A DNA stretch of 64,000 nt from Dipteris shenzhenensis (taxonomy: Eukaryota; Polypodiophyta; Polypodiopsida; Gleicheniales). Positions 47,880 to 59,145 of the stretch are shown here, one piece after another. The position numbers and the translations under genes are program-made. The stretch lies in NCBI GenBank assembly GCA_047967505.1, contig CM106540.1. One strand, 5' to 3'. A model generated the notes under the pieces. It did not search any database. It had not been told where the DNA came from and saw only the letters and a program-made list of their open reading frames with translations. Every line of letters begins with the position of its first letter. The stretch's first letter is position 1.

Positions 47880-49280
47880 TTATTGTTCGTCAATTTTATC
47901 GATTCCCACCACACCTCATCTAATCTTGCATCAAAACCAAATTCCTTATGCTAGCAAAATAGGATAGTTTGTGTGACTTCTCTCCAATAAAAGAAATGAA
48001 ACTTGGTCATGTGATTGTATTTTAAAATCCTTGGTATCTTTTTAGCCCTTCAAAGCAAAGAAAACATGCATCGCATAGGTAGCACAAATCCCTTGATTAA
48101 TGAATATCCACATGGAGGGTGGAGTAAAGACAAAGACTCATTTATTTATTTGCCATCTAAAATTAATGAGCTTAGTAGCATCTTCTCAATAATGGGATTC
48201 TTATTTTCAAGATTATTTCTCAAAACTCTTAGTAATACTTTAGAAGATGGTAATTCTAATTTCCTTTGTGGATAGCATCTTAAAATTAAAATCATTTTCC
48301 ATGTGAATTTTTAGGGCATGCATTGTGCTAGAGCTACATTGCCTGGCCATGCTTGAGAGTCTAATTCATGTGAGATAAAGTAGCTACATGAGATTCCTTG
48401 AACACTACGTAGCTTCTCTGGAATTCTACGTTTGGGTATTCACCTCGTATGTTTCTTGTTTGTATCATGGGTTGGCTATAGCTTGAGCTGTAGCTTGATA
48501 ATCTCAAGCCTCTACTCTGAGTCTTGTCCCGGCACGCTATAATGAGTGAGCAGACATGGTGGGAGCTTCCACTGATACTCGGCACAATGGAATCAAGATG
48601 ACCGCATCGGGGAGAGTTCTATTTTACACTGAGTTTCGCTTAGCTTTTTTCATGCGGTTCGTGGAACATTCATGTACAACGGTTTTTGGATGACTAATTT
48701 GTGTAAAAACTCTCTTCAAAGCACTATGAAGATAAAACGAGTTCTTGGAATTCGCTGAGATGATAATAACAGGTCTCATGAGCTTGTTTGTCTCTCCCTT
48801 CCATAGCTCAAGCTATTTTGAGCCTCCATTTGGGGTTCTTTAGAGCTCTCGAATATACTTACAAGAAGACCACCTGTGACATAATGGAAATACGATGTAT
48901 TAATAAAAATGATGTGGTGGAAAATCCATGGGATTTTTTGAGTTTCTCCTACATCCCAATAGAAATGATATGGTGTTTACGTTTTAATAGAAATGATATG
49001 GTCATTGTATATCGATTGACATTTTACTTATGGTGCATGCCATATAAACCTGTACTGTATATGGCTGAAGTTAGATACTTAAGGATGCTATGAGGGCTTT
49101 TTGGAGATGGATAGCACAAGCAATGTCTTCTTCTGGAGATGGATATCAGAAGCAAAGTCTTTTTTCCCCTTTATATAGTTGAAGTTCCAACTTGTATTTG
49201 TGATGGAATTGTGACTAGTACTAGTCTAAAAAGGATGTAATGAAGTGCAGGAAAGCAGAGATCACATATATAGATTTTCT
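47880..49280. other. No gene recognised
   Basis: AT-rich; short ORFs lack domain features. Repeated phrase GAAATGATATGGT near 48960-49000 only. Confidence 0.5.
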
Positions 49281-49284
49281 TTTA

Positions 49285-49520
49285 AACAAGGGAAAGGGGA
49301 AAGGAAAACATAAGCATTCAATTTAAATATGCATTCATTTTGAAGCAAGGGGAAGGGGAGGGGGGAAACAAGGAATGAGAAGAAGAAGGAGAAGTAGAAT
49401 GGTACGGGAATGAGAAGGAGAAGGGAAAAGGGCAAAGCAAACATGCATTGTAATTTAAACGAGGGGGAAGGGGAAAGGAAAATGGATGCATTCAATTTAA
49501 ACATGCATTCATTTTGAACC
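49285..49520. repeat. Purine-rich direct repeat
   Basis: A block of GGGGAAAGGAAAA, then GCATTCAATTTAAA and ATGCATTCATTTTGAA occurs at about 49293-49345 and again at about 49466-49518, with a related third piece between. Confidence 0.8.
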
Positions 49521-50232
49521 AGCCTTGCACTTATTTGGATGAATATTTTTTGGGGGCTGGGTTATCAATAGTGGTAAAGACGTCATGTGAGTGACCTTGA
49601 GGGAATTAGCCTTTCCTTTTCCGCTGAAGTCCCAAGATCAACACATTAGGCTTGGCAGAACATAGCTCATCTTGACCTGGATAAGGCGCCTTTGCAATAC
49701 TTGGCAAGCCACTCCATCAAGGAGACTCAACTTCTTACTTTGGAGGTTGATTGTTAGCAAATTATCAAGGAAGGATAGATTGACAAAATGAAAGCGAGTA
49801 TGCCCATTTCGAGTTGTGAATATGGAGGGTCATTTCCATTTACTATGGCTTCAAATTTAGACATGATTAGCTTCCTCTTACGTGGAAAATTGTGTGATCA
49901 CAGCTTCGGCTGTGGAGCATTATACGGGCCTGGTTACCCAGTATATTTGGAAAGTCAGGACTCTTAATTGTTTTTCACCATTGTATGCTTCCGTCAGACT
50001 TTGTTCAGGCTATCAAGATGGAGATATTGGATGCACTCTCCTACTTCAACAGTAGGATTGCTGAAGTTTATCGGCCCCCTCGGGCTGCACCCTAGTTTGA
50101 GCTTCGAGCTTCACTTTATTCTTTTTCCTTTTCATACAACCACCTTTCTCTCGCAAAAAAAGAGTTCCAAATAGCTTTAAACGATCGATTCAGGAAGAAC
50201 GTATATACCGCTAACAGTGCATTTCTACTTAC

Positions 50233-50350
50233 TGCTGCCAAATGCTGGAAATTGAAACCTCGCCTTATGACGGAAGCTTCAACTCCAAACAGGACATGCA
50301 ATGTAGAGCCCACTTTACTTAATAAGGTACTCCCCTTTGTCCAGATTTGT
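50233..50350 (-). CDS. Possible internal exon of an unknown minus-strand gene
   Basis: 118-base open segment between a good acceptor (GCACATGTAAGGGCAG) and a consensus donor (GCAGCA/GTAAGT). It would encode STLLSKVGSTLHVLFGVEAS and IRRGFNFQHLAA. No family recognised. It lies 0.6 kb downstream of the 84-residue gene, so it could be an alternative exon of the same transcript. Confidence 0.25.
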
Positions 50351-50929
50351 CTGCCCTTACATGTGCAAAACTGTAAACAATAAAGTGTGAATGAAAAAGG
50401 CGACATAACATAGATCACTTCTAAATTCTGCGGTCACACGGTCCAGTGCACATCAAAGGTGTCCAAAGCAACTTTTGTTGTGCTCTCTTTGCAAAGCTTT
50501 GTAGACATCTTTGGGATAATAAGATCACCTTGGATACATGCCCTGAAATAAGAGCCTGCTCCTGTGCCAAATATGTTCACGTTACATCGCACTAAATTAT
50601 ACATGTCAACGGCTATAATCTGTCATGGGGAGGCAATCATCTCCAATTTTCTACATGGTTTAGTCATAATACTGTTGTCCAAAAGATTCAAAGAACCGAA
50701 CGTCTCAGAGATCAAAAGCAGACTATGAATGATTTCTTTAATCCCAAATACAACATTGGAGACAAAGAAAGGCCCCCGCAAGGAAATCCTCGGGAAAAGT
50801 CCAAAACAACATTGTATTGAGCGAATCAGAAGATGCAAACTTACAAATACCTCGTAAAATAAGTTTCCCAAAGCACAAGCTTCAAGTTTGCTATAATTTC
50901 CAGTTTGCGGCAAGCGAAGCCTAACGCAA

Positions 50930-51184
50930 CTAATCCCGCTTCCTCCCCCGTTTGCTCTTAGCGGAGCTCGACTTGGGCGGTGGAAGGTGCGAGGCTGGTC
51001 GTTGTTGTTGTTGTTGTTCGAAATCCCTCTGGAGTTTGGAGGCATGCCAGCGGGAGAACAAGTAGAGCACGATGACAAGGAGGCCAGCCTGAGAAGAGCT
51101 GAGAAATTTGAGGTAAGAGAGGATTCCTGGAACGAGGGCAAAGGGAAGAAGCCATAGCTGCTTGAGGGCCGGGTTGGACGCCAT
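50930..51184 (-). CDS. Small membrane protein, 84 residues, uncharacterised
   Basis: Intact single-exon frame. Start is the ATG at 51184 (context GTGGCTATGGCG); an in-frame GTG two codons earlier is not used. The N-terminal half holds two hydrophobic segments, about residues 9-24 (LWLLPFALVPGIL) and 34-45 (GLLVIVLYLF), followed by a charged tail with a five-Gln run and a basic end (SAKSKRGRKRD). This predicts a two-helix membrane protein with a basic tail. GC content and codon pattern rise sharply against the AT-rich surroundings, and a TATA box lies upstream. I do not recognise the family; it looks like a genuine host gene rather than transposon debris. Confidence 0.68.
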   Translation of the reverse strand: MASNPALKQLWLLPFALVPGILSYLKFLSSSQAGLLVIVLYLFSRWHASKLQRDFEQQQQQRPASHLPPPKSSSAKSKRGRKRD

Positions 51185-51246
51185 AGCCACTGAGAGAAAG
51201 TAAAAACTAAGGAGTAGATCTAGTCAACCTCTCTTAAGTGTATTAT

Positions 51247-51266
51247 ATGTATATATATATATATAA
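51247..51266 (-). promoter_or_regulatory. TATA-rich core promoter of the 84-residue gene
   Basis: Minus strand TTTATATATATATATATA about 65-80 bases upstream of the ATG at 51184. It is also a TA microsatellite; its position suits a core promoter. Confidence 0.45.
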
Positions 51267-51299
51267 AGGGGGGTTGAGATTCCCACACTCCCCATTAAG

Positions 51300-51980
51300 T
51301 GTATTATGTATATATAAGGCACACTCCCCATTAAGAAAGTCCCTCTCTGTATGCTTGCCACATATCCTCATTCTTCCTTTGAGCGCATTCCCAAGTAGCT
51401 AGCTACCTTGGCAAATATGCTGAGAAATGCCAACATTGCTTTCGTTCGTCTGTTTGGCCCCTCACACTTCACTTCCCAAAAGATGCATCTGCATGCCCCC
51501 ATTGGAGATGGGGAAAAAAGCCTCTCCTGCTACTCATTTCTCTAAATTAACAGTAGGTTGTTGGCCTTTCTCTGAATTAAGAACAAGTTGCAAATGTTTC
51601 TCTAAATCACAAGCTAGCAAGACATGCATACATCCAGTGGGAGCCTTTGCCAGGTTCAGCCGGTCACTACCGAGGGAAGTAACAAATATGCCAGTGTAGC
51701 TAGTTGCGGCAATACACTCTTAAAAATTATGTTCATGGGGAGCCCCTCCCAAGGGTTTGCTAGTGATTGTGCTCCTATTTTCACAAGCATAACCAATGAG
51801 AATGGTTAGTTGCAACATCCAAGTTGCCCTTCGTAGGTACAATTGTTTAGACTTACAGAGGTGATGACAGTGAGATGACTTAGCACTTGGTACGAGTTTT
51901 AGCCCGTGCTCACTAAAAAGGGCGATGATCTCTAGATTTGCAACTATTTTCACCATCCATGAAGCCCTTTCAAATGGTCT
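51300..51980. other. No gene recognised
   Basis: Upstream flank of the 84-residue gene. GTGTATTATGTATATATA at 51298-51315 is a near duplicate of the TATA region. Nothing else definable. Confidence 0.5.
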
Positions 51981-51989
51981 CAAAGTCAA

Positions 51990-52470
51990 GGGTATTGACA
52001 CTTTCAATCACTAGCAATTGCTATTCGTGTTACTTATGCTACTAGCACTTAGTAGCAGTTAGTGTTGGTATCCTACATTCTTATGCCCAATGAATGTTTA
52101 GATAAATATCAATGAGTGTTGTCTACTACTATCATTGTTAGTAGGAGTCCTTGAAGCTAATGCAATGGAAAGTATGTGATGGAAAGGCATCCTTGAAGCT
52201 AAGAAAGCAAAAAGTATGTGATTTTTCTAATGATCTACCAGTGATATCATAATGGACTCTTCATAAAAAATTCCATCAAGGTCTCCAGTTCAAAGTTGGA
52301 AGTATATCAATAGCCCACCTCTGCTAGTGAATACTAGCACTAGAAGTCACTAGCAATCAATATTAGTGCTAGTTGATGTTACTAGCATTTACTAGCAATT
52401 AATGTTAGTAGAAGTAATGCTACATTCTTATGCTAAAATAATGTTTAGAAAAGTAATAATGAGTGCAAGT
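51990..52470. repeat. Satellite-like repeat array, left part
   Basis: Degenerate units of roughly 250-300 bp built from CTAGCAATTAGTGTTAGTAG-like words, ACATTCTTATG, AATGTTTAGATAA, and a second half GAAAGTATGTGATTTTTCTAATGA..GGACTCTTCATA. The array continues after copia C at 57983. Confidence 0.85.
52466..52470. repeat. Target site duplication of copia C (left)
   Basis: CAAGT, identical to 57978-57982. Confidence 0.88.
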
Positions 52471-52822
52471 TGTTGAGATATCGAGCTCCACTCGTGATAT
52501 GCCAGGGTGACCGTTGTGCATACATGTCACCGACTTGTTAGCTGCAGATGCGGTTGGTACACCGCCCATGAATAATAGTTGGATGATAGCTATCCTTATG
52601 TACTCTAGTTCGTGGCTCAGTTAGTATGCCACCTTAGTTAGCTGAGTTTGGTTTGAGACCCACATATAGGGTTCTTCTATTTCTTTGTACTAGAGTTCTT
52701 TTGGCTTACACAACTAAGAAGAGAAAAATTGTTTTCAGCTTCCACCTTTGTGTGTATTCCCCCATTGTGTATGTGAGAAAGCTGCAAGTGAGACTCCTTC
52801 CTTCTCTCCCACTATCTTCACA
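52471..52822 (+). repeat. 5' LTR of copia C
   Basis: 352 bp, followed at once by the PBS. Confidence 0.95.
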
Positions 52823-52835
52823 TGGTATCAGAGCC
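52823..52835 (+). other. Primer-binding site of copia C
   Basis: TGGTATCAGAGCC directly after the LTR, complementary to the 3' side of initiator-Met tRNA as usual for plant copia elements. Confidence 0.9.
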
Positions 52836-53347
52836 TGGTTCATCGTAAGGAGCTCAAGAAAGCAAACCAAGTTCATGGTGTCCTGGTAAGAGGACCAGTG
52901 TTGCTTTCCTTTTTCGAGTTTAGGAGCAAATCTCTACAGGTAGCACAGTCGGAAAGTACAAGAGTGCATTGTCTTAGATTGAGATGCCCTTCGTGGTGTG
53001 GCAAGAGGGCAATATATGCTGCGGGTGAGGGCAAAGCCCATGGTGACTTTATTTTTCTAATTCGAGGCCATTTCGGGGCCCATTTCGGAGGCAGAAGTTC
53101 TCTGCAAGCACTGAGAAAAAGGCCCTATTTTTGCTATGCGACCACTGTTCTGTAGGTCGGTGAAAAGTTACCGTAGAAATTGCATCGTATGCCTGTGTGT
53201 AGAGATATTGGGATTACAGAATCATCCTTATTACCTGTTGATGCAAAATCATCACTAGGAAGTGACTGTGTGGTCAAATACCACTTTCCTCAGTTTTGTA
53301 GATTTGCCCTTGTGAGGCAGAAGCTGTGTTTTTTGCAGTGTCCCATA

Positions 53348-54230
53348 ATGGCGTCTGATTCTTTTTCACAGATTGTCACTGAAAAGCTTGACAAGAACAA
53401 CTTCCAAGCATGGAAGTTTAGAATGATGAATTTCCTTATGGGAAAAGGCTATTGGGAGTTCATTATAGGAAATGAAGCAAAACGAGTTCTTCCTAATGTT
53501 CCCAATCAACAGGAAATGCAAGCATTTAAAGGATGGCATGAGAGAGCCAAAAAAGTTATGTACTGGCTTTCTATCAGTATTTCAGATTCTATAATTGTGC
53601 ATATTTAGGATGCAAGTACGCCAAAGGAGGCATGGGATACTTTGGCAAAAATGTACAGCACAAATATGCATGCTAGGAAAATGCAGCTCAAGCAGGAGTT
53701 GCATAATGTGCAGAGAAAATATGAGCATCAATGACTACCACATGAAGGTGAAGAAAATTGCAGATGCACTTGCTTCCATGGGGTCGCCAGTGGAAGATGA
53801 TGATTTAGTTTCTGTGACCTTGAATGGTCTAGGAAAGGATTATGCACAGTTCCGGACATCCATTGCTGTCCGTGAAAAATTTCCTGATTTTGAGGAGTTG
53901 TTTGCTCTTCTAATTTCTAAAGAGCAGAGAAATGGTGGTGCATCGTCTTTAGGAGGAACTTCAAAAGAAACTGTGTTCTACTCAAATGCTAGAAGAGGTA
54001 GAGGCAGAGGTAGAGCCGATCTGGAGGCCATGGTAGAAATCAGAATATGCAGCAAACTCAAGAAAACCAGTCCTATGGAGGAGGACATGGTAACTCTAGA
54101 GGCAGGGGGAGCCAAAGAGGTCGTGGTGGATGGCAAAGAGACCAAAATGCAAACAGCAATGTCGAATGCTACTACTATGGTAAAATGGGTCATATGGCTA
54201 AAGACTACTATAAAAAGTAGAATGACATCA
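53348..54230 (+). pseudogene. Copia C gag with zinc knuckle, broken
   Basis: Starts MASDSFSQIVTEKLDKNNF, with WKFRMMNFLMGKGYWEF typical of copia gag. TAG interrupts at 53606 (HI*DASTPKEAW, where Gln is expected). The frame shifts near 53715 into DYHMKVKKIADALASMGSPV and shifts back near 54010. The knuckle CYYYGKMGHMAKDYY has lost a Cys that copy B keeps. A further TAG is at 54218. Confidence 0.9.
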
Positions 54231-57200
54231 TGAATGGAAAATTGCAGCAAGCGAATTATGCATCTTCTAGTAGACAGGATGATGACAAAAATGAGCATTT
54301 GTTTATGGTGCAGCACATGACCAATTTTGTGACAAGTGCAGAAGAAAGCAATGATGTGTGGTACGTTGACTTAGGTGCATCAAACCACATGACAGGTCAT
54401 GTAGAATGGATGCAGGATGCAAGGAAAATGGAAAGACCAGAATTTGTGGAGACTGGTGATGATATTGCACATCCTATTGTGCAGATTGGTAAAATTCCTT
54501 TGTCTATGCAGGATGGGAAAAAGAAATACCTGTCTGATGTATTTCATGTCCCAAATATCACCAAGAACCTGGTTTCTATTGGTCAAATGGTTGAGCAGGG
54601 CTTGTAGGTCAGATTTAATTTTCATGGATGTGAAGATATGAAAAATAATAGTCGCTTGATAGCAAAAGGAAAGAAGAAGGGCAGGATGTTGATGTTGGAT
54701 GCGGACATGCCTGAATTGAGTGCAGCAATATTTGCACATGGGACCGGTGTAGTTGCAGATATTGATATCTAGCATAAACGCATTGGTCATGTTAATGTAT
54801 AACGACTTAAATCAATGCAGGCCCAAAATATTGTTACAAGATTGCCTAAATTCAAGGTTGCAAAAATACATAAGGTATGTGAAGCCTGTCAATTTGGAAA
54901 ATAGGCAAGGAAACCATATCCTAGACATGTTCAAGAGAGCAAGAAGCCATTGGAATTAATCCACTCTGATGTGTGGACTACTAAAGCTGCATCTATTGGA
55001 GGCTGTCATTATTTTGTCACTTTTATTGACAACTACAGCAGAAAAGTTTGGGTGTATTTTATGAAAAAGAAAAGTGAAGTGTTTGGGCATTTCAAAGCTT
55101 TTAAAGCTATGGTTGAAAAAGAAACAAGCTTGCAAATAAAATGCCTAAGGTCAGATGGAGGGGGAGAGTACCTCTCAAATGAGTTTGCAAGGTTCCTGCA
55201 GGAGCATGTCATAAAGCAGCAATATTCATGCAGTCATACCCCATAGCAAAATGAACTTGCAGAAAGGAAAAATAGGCATATTGGAGAGGTATCTCGGGCC
55301 ATGCTAAATGAAAAAGATCTACTAGATTATTATTGGGCTGAAGCAGTTGCTACAGCAGTTTACATAATGAATAGGACTCCCATTGCAGCAATACATGGCA
55401 TGATGCTAGAGGAGATGTATATTGGTAGGAAACCAGATATTTCTCATTTGAAAAATTTTCGTTGCATTGCCTATGTTCATGTGCCAGATGAGTTGAGGTC
55501 CAAGTTGGATCCAAAAGCTGAGAAGTGCATCTTTATTGGTTATTCTCTGCAGTAGAAAGGGTATAGATGCTATAACCCTTCTACTCGTAAGTTTACAGTG
55601 AACAGAGATGTTGTTTTTGATGAGATGAGTAGCTGGTATAAACAAGTAAATGTGATTGATGATGTAGCTGCACAAAATGGTAATGCTGCATAGAATTCAC
55701 AACAGCAATCACAAAATATTAGTGGACCTATAGTGTCCTCTAATAGTGGTTCACATACTTTGCCATGGACAGGTAGTTTGAGATCAGGAGAATCTCCTCA
55801 AGGCAATGTAGATAGTGGTATGCAGGTATCACGAAAAGGAAAAGAGAAGGTAGATCAGCCCATGTTTGATGTGAATGCAGGTCACTCTTATGTGGATGGT
55901 GAATCCAGTGGCTCAGAACAGAGCATTGATGATGAGTTAGGTATTCCTTTTGTTGTTACACCTGGAGTAAGGAAGACCAGGGATGTTTTGAGAGCACCTG
56001 GAAGTGAGCCTATTTTGTGCAGGTCTACCAGAGCTAGGTATCCTGTGGATAGGCTGAAATATGATGGATTTATAGCCATTCACTATGCCTATATGGTCAA
56101 AGTGATACAGGAACCAGAACCCACTTCTTTTGAGCAAGCCATGGGAAAAGAAAAATGGGAGAAAGCCATGGATGAAGAAATGGATGCCTTGGAAGAAAAT
56201 GCTACATGGGAATTGGTGCTTTTGGCTAAAGACAAGAATACAATTGGTTGTAAGTGGGTTTATAGGGTGAAGCACAATGCAGATGGTTCTGTGAATAGAT
56301 ACAAGGCAAGATTAGTTGTCAAGGGATATGCACAAACATATGGCACTAATTATGAAGAAACATTCAGTCCGATTGCAAGGATGGCAACCATAAGAGCAGT
56401 CATTGCTATGGCTGCATCAAAGGGATGGTCTTTACATCAGATGGATGTAAAGAATGCCTTCTTGCATGGTGATTTGCAAGAAGAGGTCTTTATGGAGCAG
56501 CCACCAGGTTATGTTCATGCTGTTTGCAGGTTGAAGAAAGCCTTGTATGACTTGAAGCAAGCACCTAGAGCATGGTCTGACAAGATAGGACAGTATCTTG
56601 TCACTATTGGCTTTCAGATTTCCAAGGCATATTTCTCACTTTATGTGAGAAAAATAGAGAAAGGTATTATGCTGCTTGTCATTTATGTTGATGATTTGAT
56701 CATCACAGGTGATAGTGATGAAGATATCCTTCATGTGAAAATGCTATTGAAGCACAAGTTTGAGATGAAGGATTTGGGAGAGCTACGTTATTTCTTGGGC
56801 GTTGAGGTGATTAAATCACCACGTGGGATACGGCTCTTGCAGAGGCAGTATGGATTGGACATGCTATCCAAATATGGGATGATAGGTTGTAAGCCTATTT
56901 CAGTTCCTTTGGAGCAGAATGTGAAGCTGAGCGCAGATGCAGGTGAGCTTCTAGAAGACCCTACTATGTTCAGATGCATAGTAGGAAGTTTGATTTATAT
57001 GACTATTACCAGGACAGATTTGAGCTATGCTGTTGGATTGGTAAGTCAGTTTATGCAGGCTCCAAGGAAACCGCATTTGGATGCGGCTAGATGCATACTC
57101 AGGTATGTGAAGTCCACATTGCAATATGGACTATTTTATGAGACTGGGGTTCAGATACAGTTGCATGTATACACTGATGCTGATTGGGCTGATAGACGAT

Positions 57201-57334
57201 CTACCAGTGGATATGTGTTCTCTTTTGGGAGTGCTGCAATCACTTGGAGCAGCAAGAAACAGCCTACAGTTGCCTTGTCGAGCATAGAGGCTAAGTACAG
57301 GGGTGCAGCAATGGCTACATGTGAGGTAGCTTGA
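54230..57334 (+). pseudogene. Copia C pol: protease, integrase, RT, RNase H; one frame with in-frame stops
   Basis: A single frame runs from protease (VDLGASNHMTGH; active-site Ser of DSG is Leu) through integrase (LIHSDVWTTKAA, LRSDGGGEYLSNEF, NELAERKN, WAEAVATAVYIMNRTP) to RT and RNase H in the 533-codon open stretch 55733-57334 (VVKGYAQTYGTNYEETFSP, MDVKNAFLHGDLQEEVFM, YVDDLIITGDS, YTDADWADRRSTSGYVFSF, ALSSIEAKY). Nonsense codons are TAG at 54605, 54770, 54902, 55244, 55553 and 55691, TAA at 54800 and TGA at 57332. No frameshift in 3.1 kb. Confidence 0.95.
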
Positions 57335-57623
57335 TTGCATAAGCTACTTTATGATATGCATCAGGCTAGTTGTCATTTATTGTGACAACATGAGCAGTAT
57401 AGACTTGGCGAATAACCCAGTCTATCATGCTAGAACAAAGCACATTGAGGTGCATTATCACTATGTGCAGGAGAAGGTTTTACTAGGTCTTATTGATCTA
57501 GTTTATGTCAGCATAGACTCATTAGGTAGCTGACATACACATGAAGGCATTGGGTGCAAAGAAGCTGGGCAAGTTCAGAGACCTTCTTGGCATGCAGGAA
57601 TTGGGATTGAGCTCAAGGGGGAG

Positions 57624-57977
57624 TGTTGAGATATCGAGCACCACTCGTGATATGCCAGGGTGACCGTTGTGCATTTATGTCACCGACTTGTTAGAGCTAC
57701 AGATGCGGTTGGTAGACCGTCCATGAATAATAGCTGGATGACAGCTATCCTTATGTACTCTAGTTCGTGGCTCAGTTAGAATGCCACCTTAGTTAGCTGA
57801 GTTTGGTTTGAGACCCACATATAGGGTTCTTCTATTTCTTTGTGCTAGAGTTCTTTTGGCTTACACAACTAAGAAGAGAAAAATTGTTTTTAGCCTCCAC
57901 CTTTGTGTGTATTCCCCCATTGTGTATGTGAGAAAGCCACAAGTGAGACTCCTTCCTTCTCTCCCACTATCTTCACA
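57624..57977 (+). repeat. 3' LTR of copia C
   Basis: 354 bp, preceded by the polypurine tract and followed by TSD CAAGT. Confidence 0.95.
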
Positions 57978-57982
57978 CAAGT

Positions 57983-58510
57983 TTCTATTAGTAAGATTCC
58001 ATGAAGTTGAGGGATTGGAAAGGATATGATTTTCCTAATGATTTACTTGTGATGTCATAGCGGACTCTTCATAGACAATTCCCTCAAGTCTGAAGCTCAA
58101 AGCATTTGCTAGCAATTAGTGTTAGTAGTAGTAATACTACATTCTTATGATTAACTAATGTTTAGATAACTAATAATGAGTTCTAATTAGTGCTAGTTTC
58201 TATTAGTAAGAGTACTTGAAGTTGAAGGAATGGAAAGTATGTGATTTTTCTAATGATTTACTTGTTGCGATGTCATAGTGGGCTCTTCATAGACACTTCC
58301 CTCAATGTCTGATATTTGAAGTTGCAAACGATTGCTAGTGGCTACTAGGTATAGATGTTACTAGTAGTTAGTAGTAATTTCTATTAGTGCTAGTTGCTAC
58401 TACTAGCACTTACTAGTAGTTAGCACTACTTCTTATGTTCAATTAATGTTTAGATAACTAGCAGTGAGTGCTAGTTAGTGCTACCAGTAGTTAGCTTCTG
58501 TTTACACCAT
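57983..58510. repeat. Satellite-like repeat array, right part
   Basis: Continuation of the 51990-52470 array: TTCTATTAGTAAGA, GGAAAG..ATGTGATTTTCCTAATGATTTACTTG, GGACTCTTCATAGACA and TAGCAATTAGTGTTAGTAG recur at about 57983, 58100-58210 and 58330-58480. Confidence 0.85.
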
Positions 58511-58614
58511 ACATTTAGGAAAAGAAATGCACATCCACATCAAGCATATCATAGTGAAACAAGATGGCAATGCCAAAAAAATATTCCAATTTTCAAAACA
58601 AAGTAATCATTAAC

Positions 58615-58910
58615 AATAAGATGCATAGGTTTGATCATTTAAGAAAAACCAAAAACTGTGCATGGGAAGCTTATATTGTTAGGGAAAGGCTCTTCTTTGC
58701 TTGCATACTTTATTTTCTTGAAGGAGGCTGAGCCGACTCACCAAGAACAACCACCTACCCACCTATAACTATAGTAGCTTCAACCACATCAACAAGGAAG
58801 TCTATGTTTGTCACAAGTTTAGGACTACAAACATAATGAACATAATAGAGTTAATAGTAAAATGCATAGATGTGATCATTCAAAGAAGAACCAAATGTAT
58901 GGGACAATGA
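58615..58910. repeat. Degenerate direct repeat, ~243 bp apart
   Basis: ATGCATAGGTTTGATCATTTAAGA (as two 12-base halves) near 58620 recurs as ATGCATAGATGTGATCATTC near 58861, each followed by AAGAA..ACCAAA. Confidence 0.7.
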
Positions 58911-58970
58911 CTTATCTTCAACAACAATTAAGGACATAGGTTTAGAAGGACTCTTTGATCATTTCTTTAG

Positions 58971-59145
58971 TAAGCATGACTACAACAGCTTGTCGTCACT
59001 ATTGTCATGCTCCTTTGGAAGCGGTGTAGGTTGCATCATTTGCATAGGGTCTAGGTCACCGATGCTATCTACTTTAAGGCTATCGACCTTAGGTGGAGGC
59101 TCTTCGCTATCACCATATGAATGATACTCAAGTCTTATAAAAAGC
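58971..59145 (-). other. Coding-like minus-strand tail, unknown
   Basis: Open frame without an ATG reading EYHSYGDSEEPPPKVDS, LKVDSIGDLDPMQMMQP and KEHDNSDDKLL before a stop: an acidic, Pro-rich end of the type found at protein C-termini. No domain. Could be a last exon or a transposase tail. Confidence 0.2.

Larger units (their letters stand above)
52471..57977 (+). mobile_element. Structurally complete Ty1/copia element C (5.5 kb)
   Basis: LTRs 52471-52822 and 57624-57977 (TGTTGAGATATCGAG...CTTCACA), exact TSD CAAGT, perfect PBS TGGTATCAGAGCC at 52823-52835, polypurine tract CTCAAGGGGGAG ending at 57623. By my hand alignment the LTRs differ at about 14 substitutions and one 2-bp indel. Gag and pol are full length but disabled by nonsense codons and two gag frameshifts, so the copy is non-autonomous now. 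Confidence 0.96.

Noticed and set aside
53606-55693. Genetic code change or TAG suppression in the host
   Set aside because: The intact host frames end at ordinary stops (84-residue gene ends in TAG), and retroelement stops are better explained by C-to-T decay; kept only as an alternative for the shared stops.
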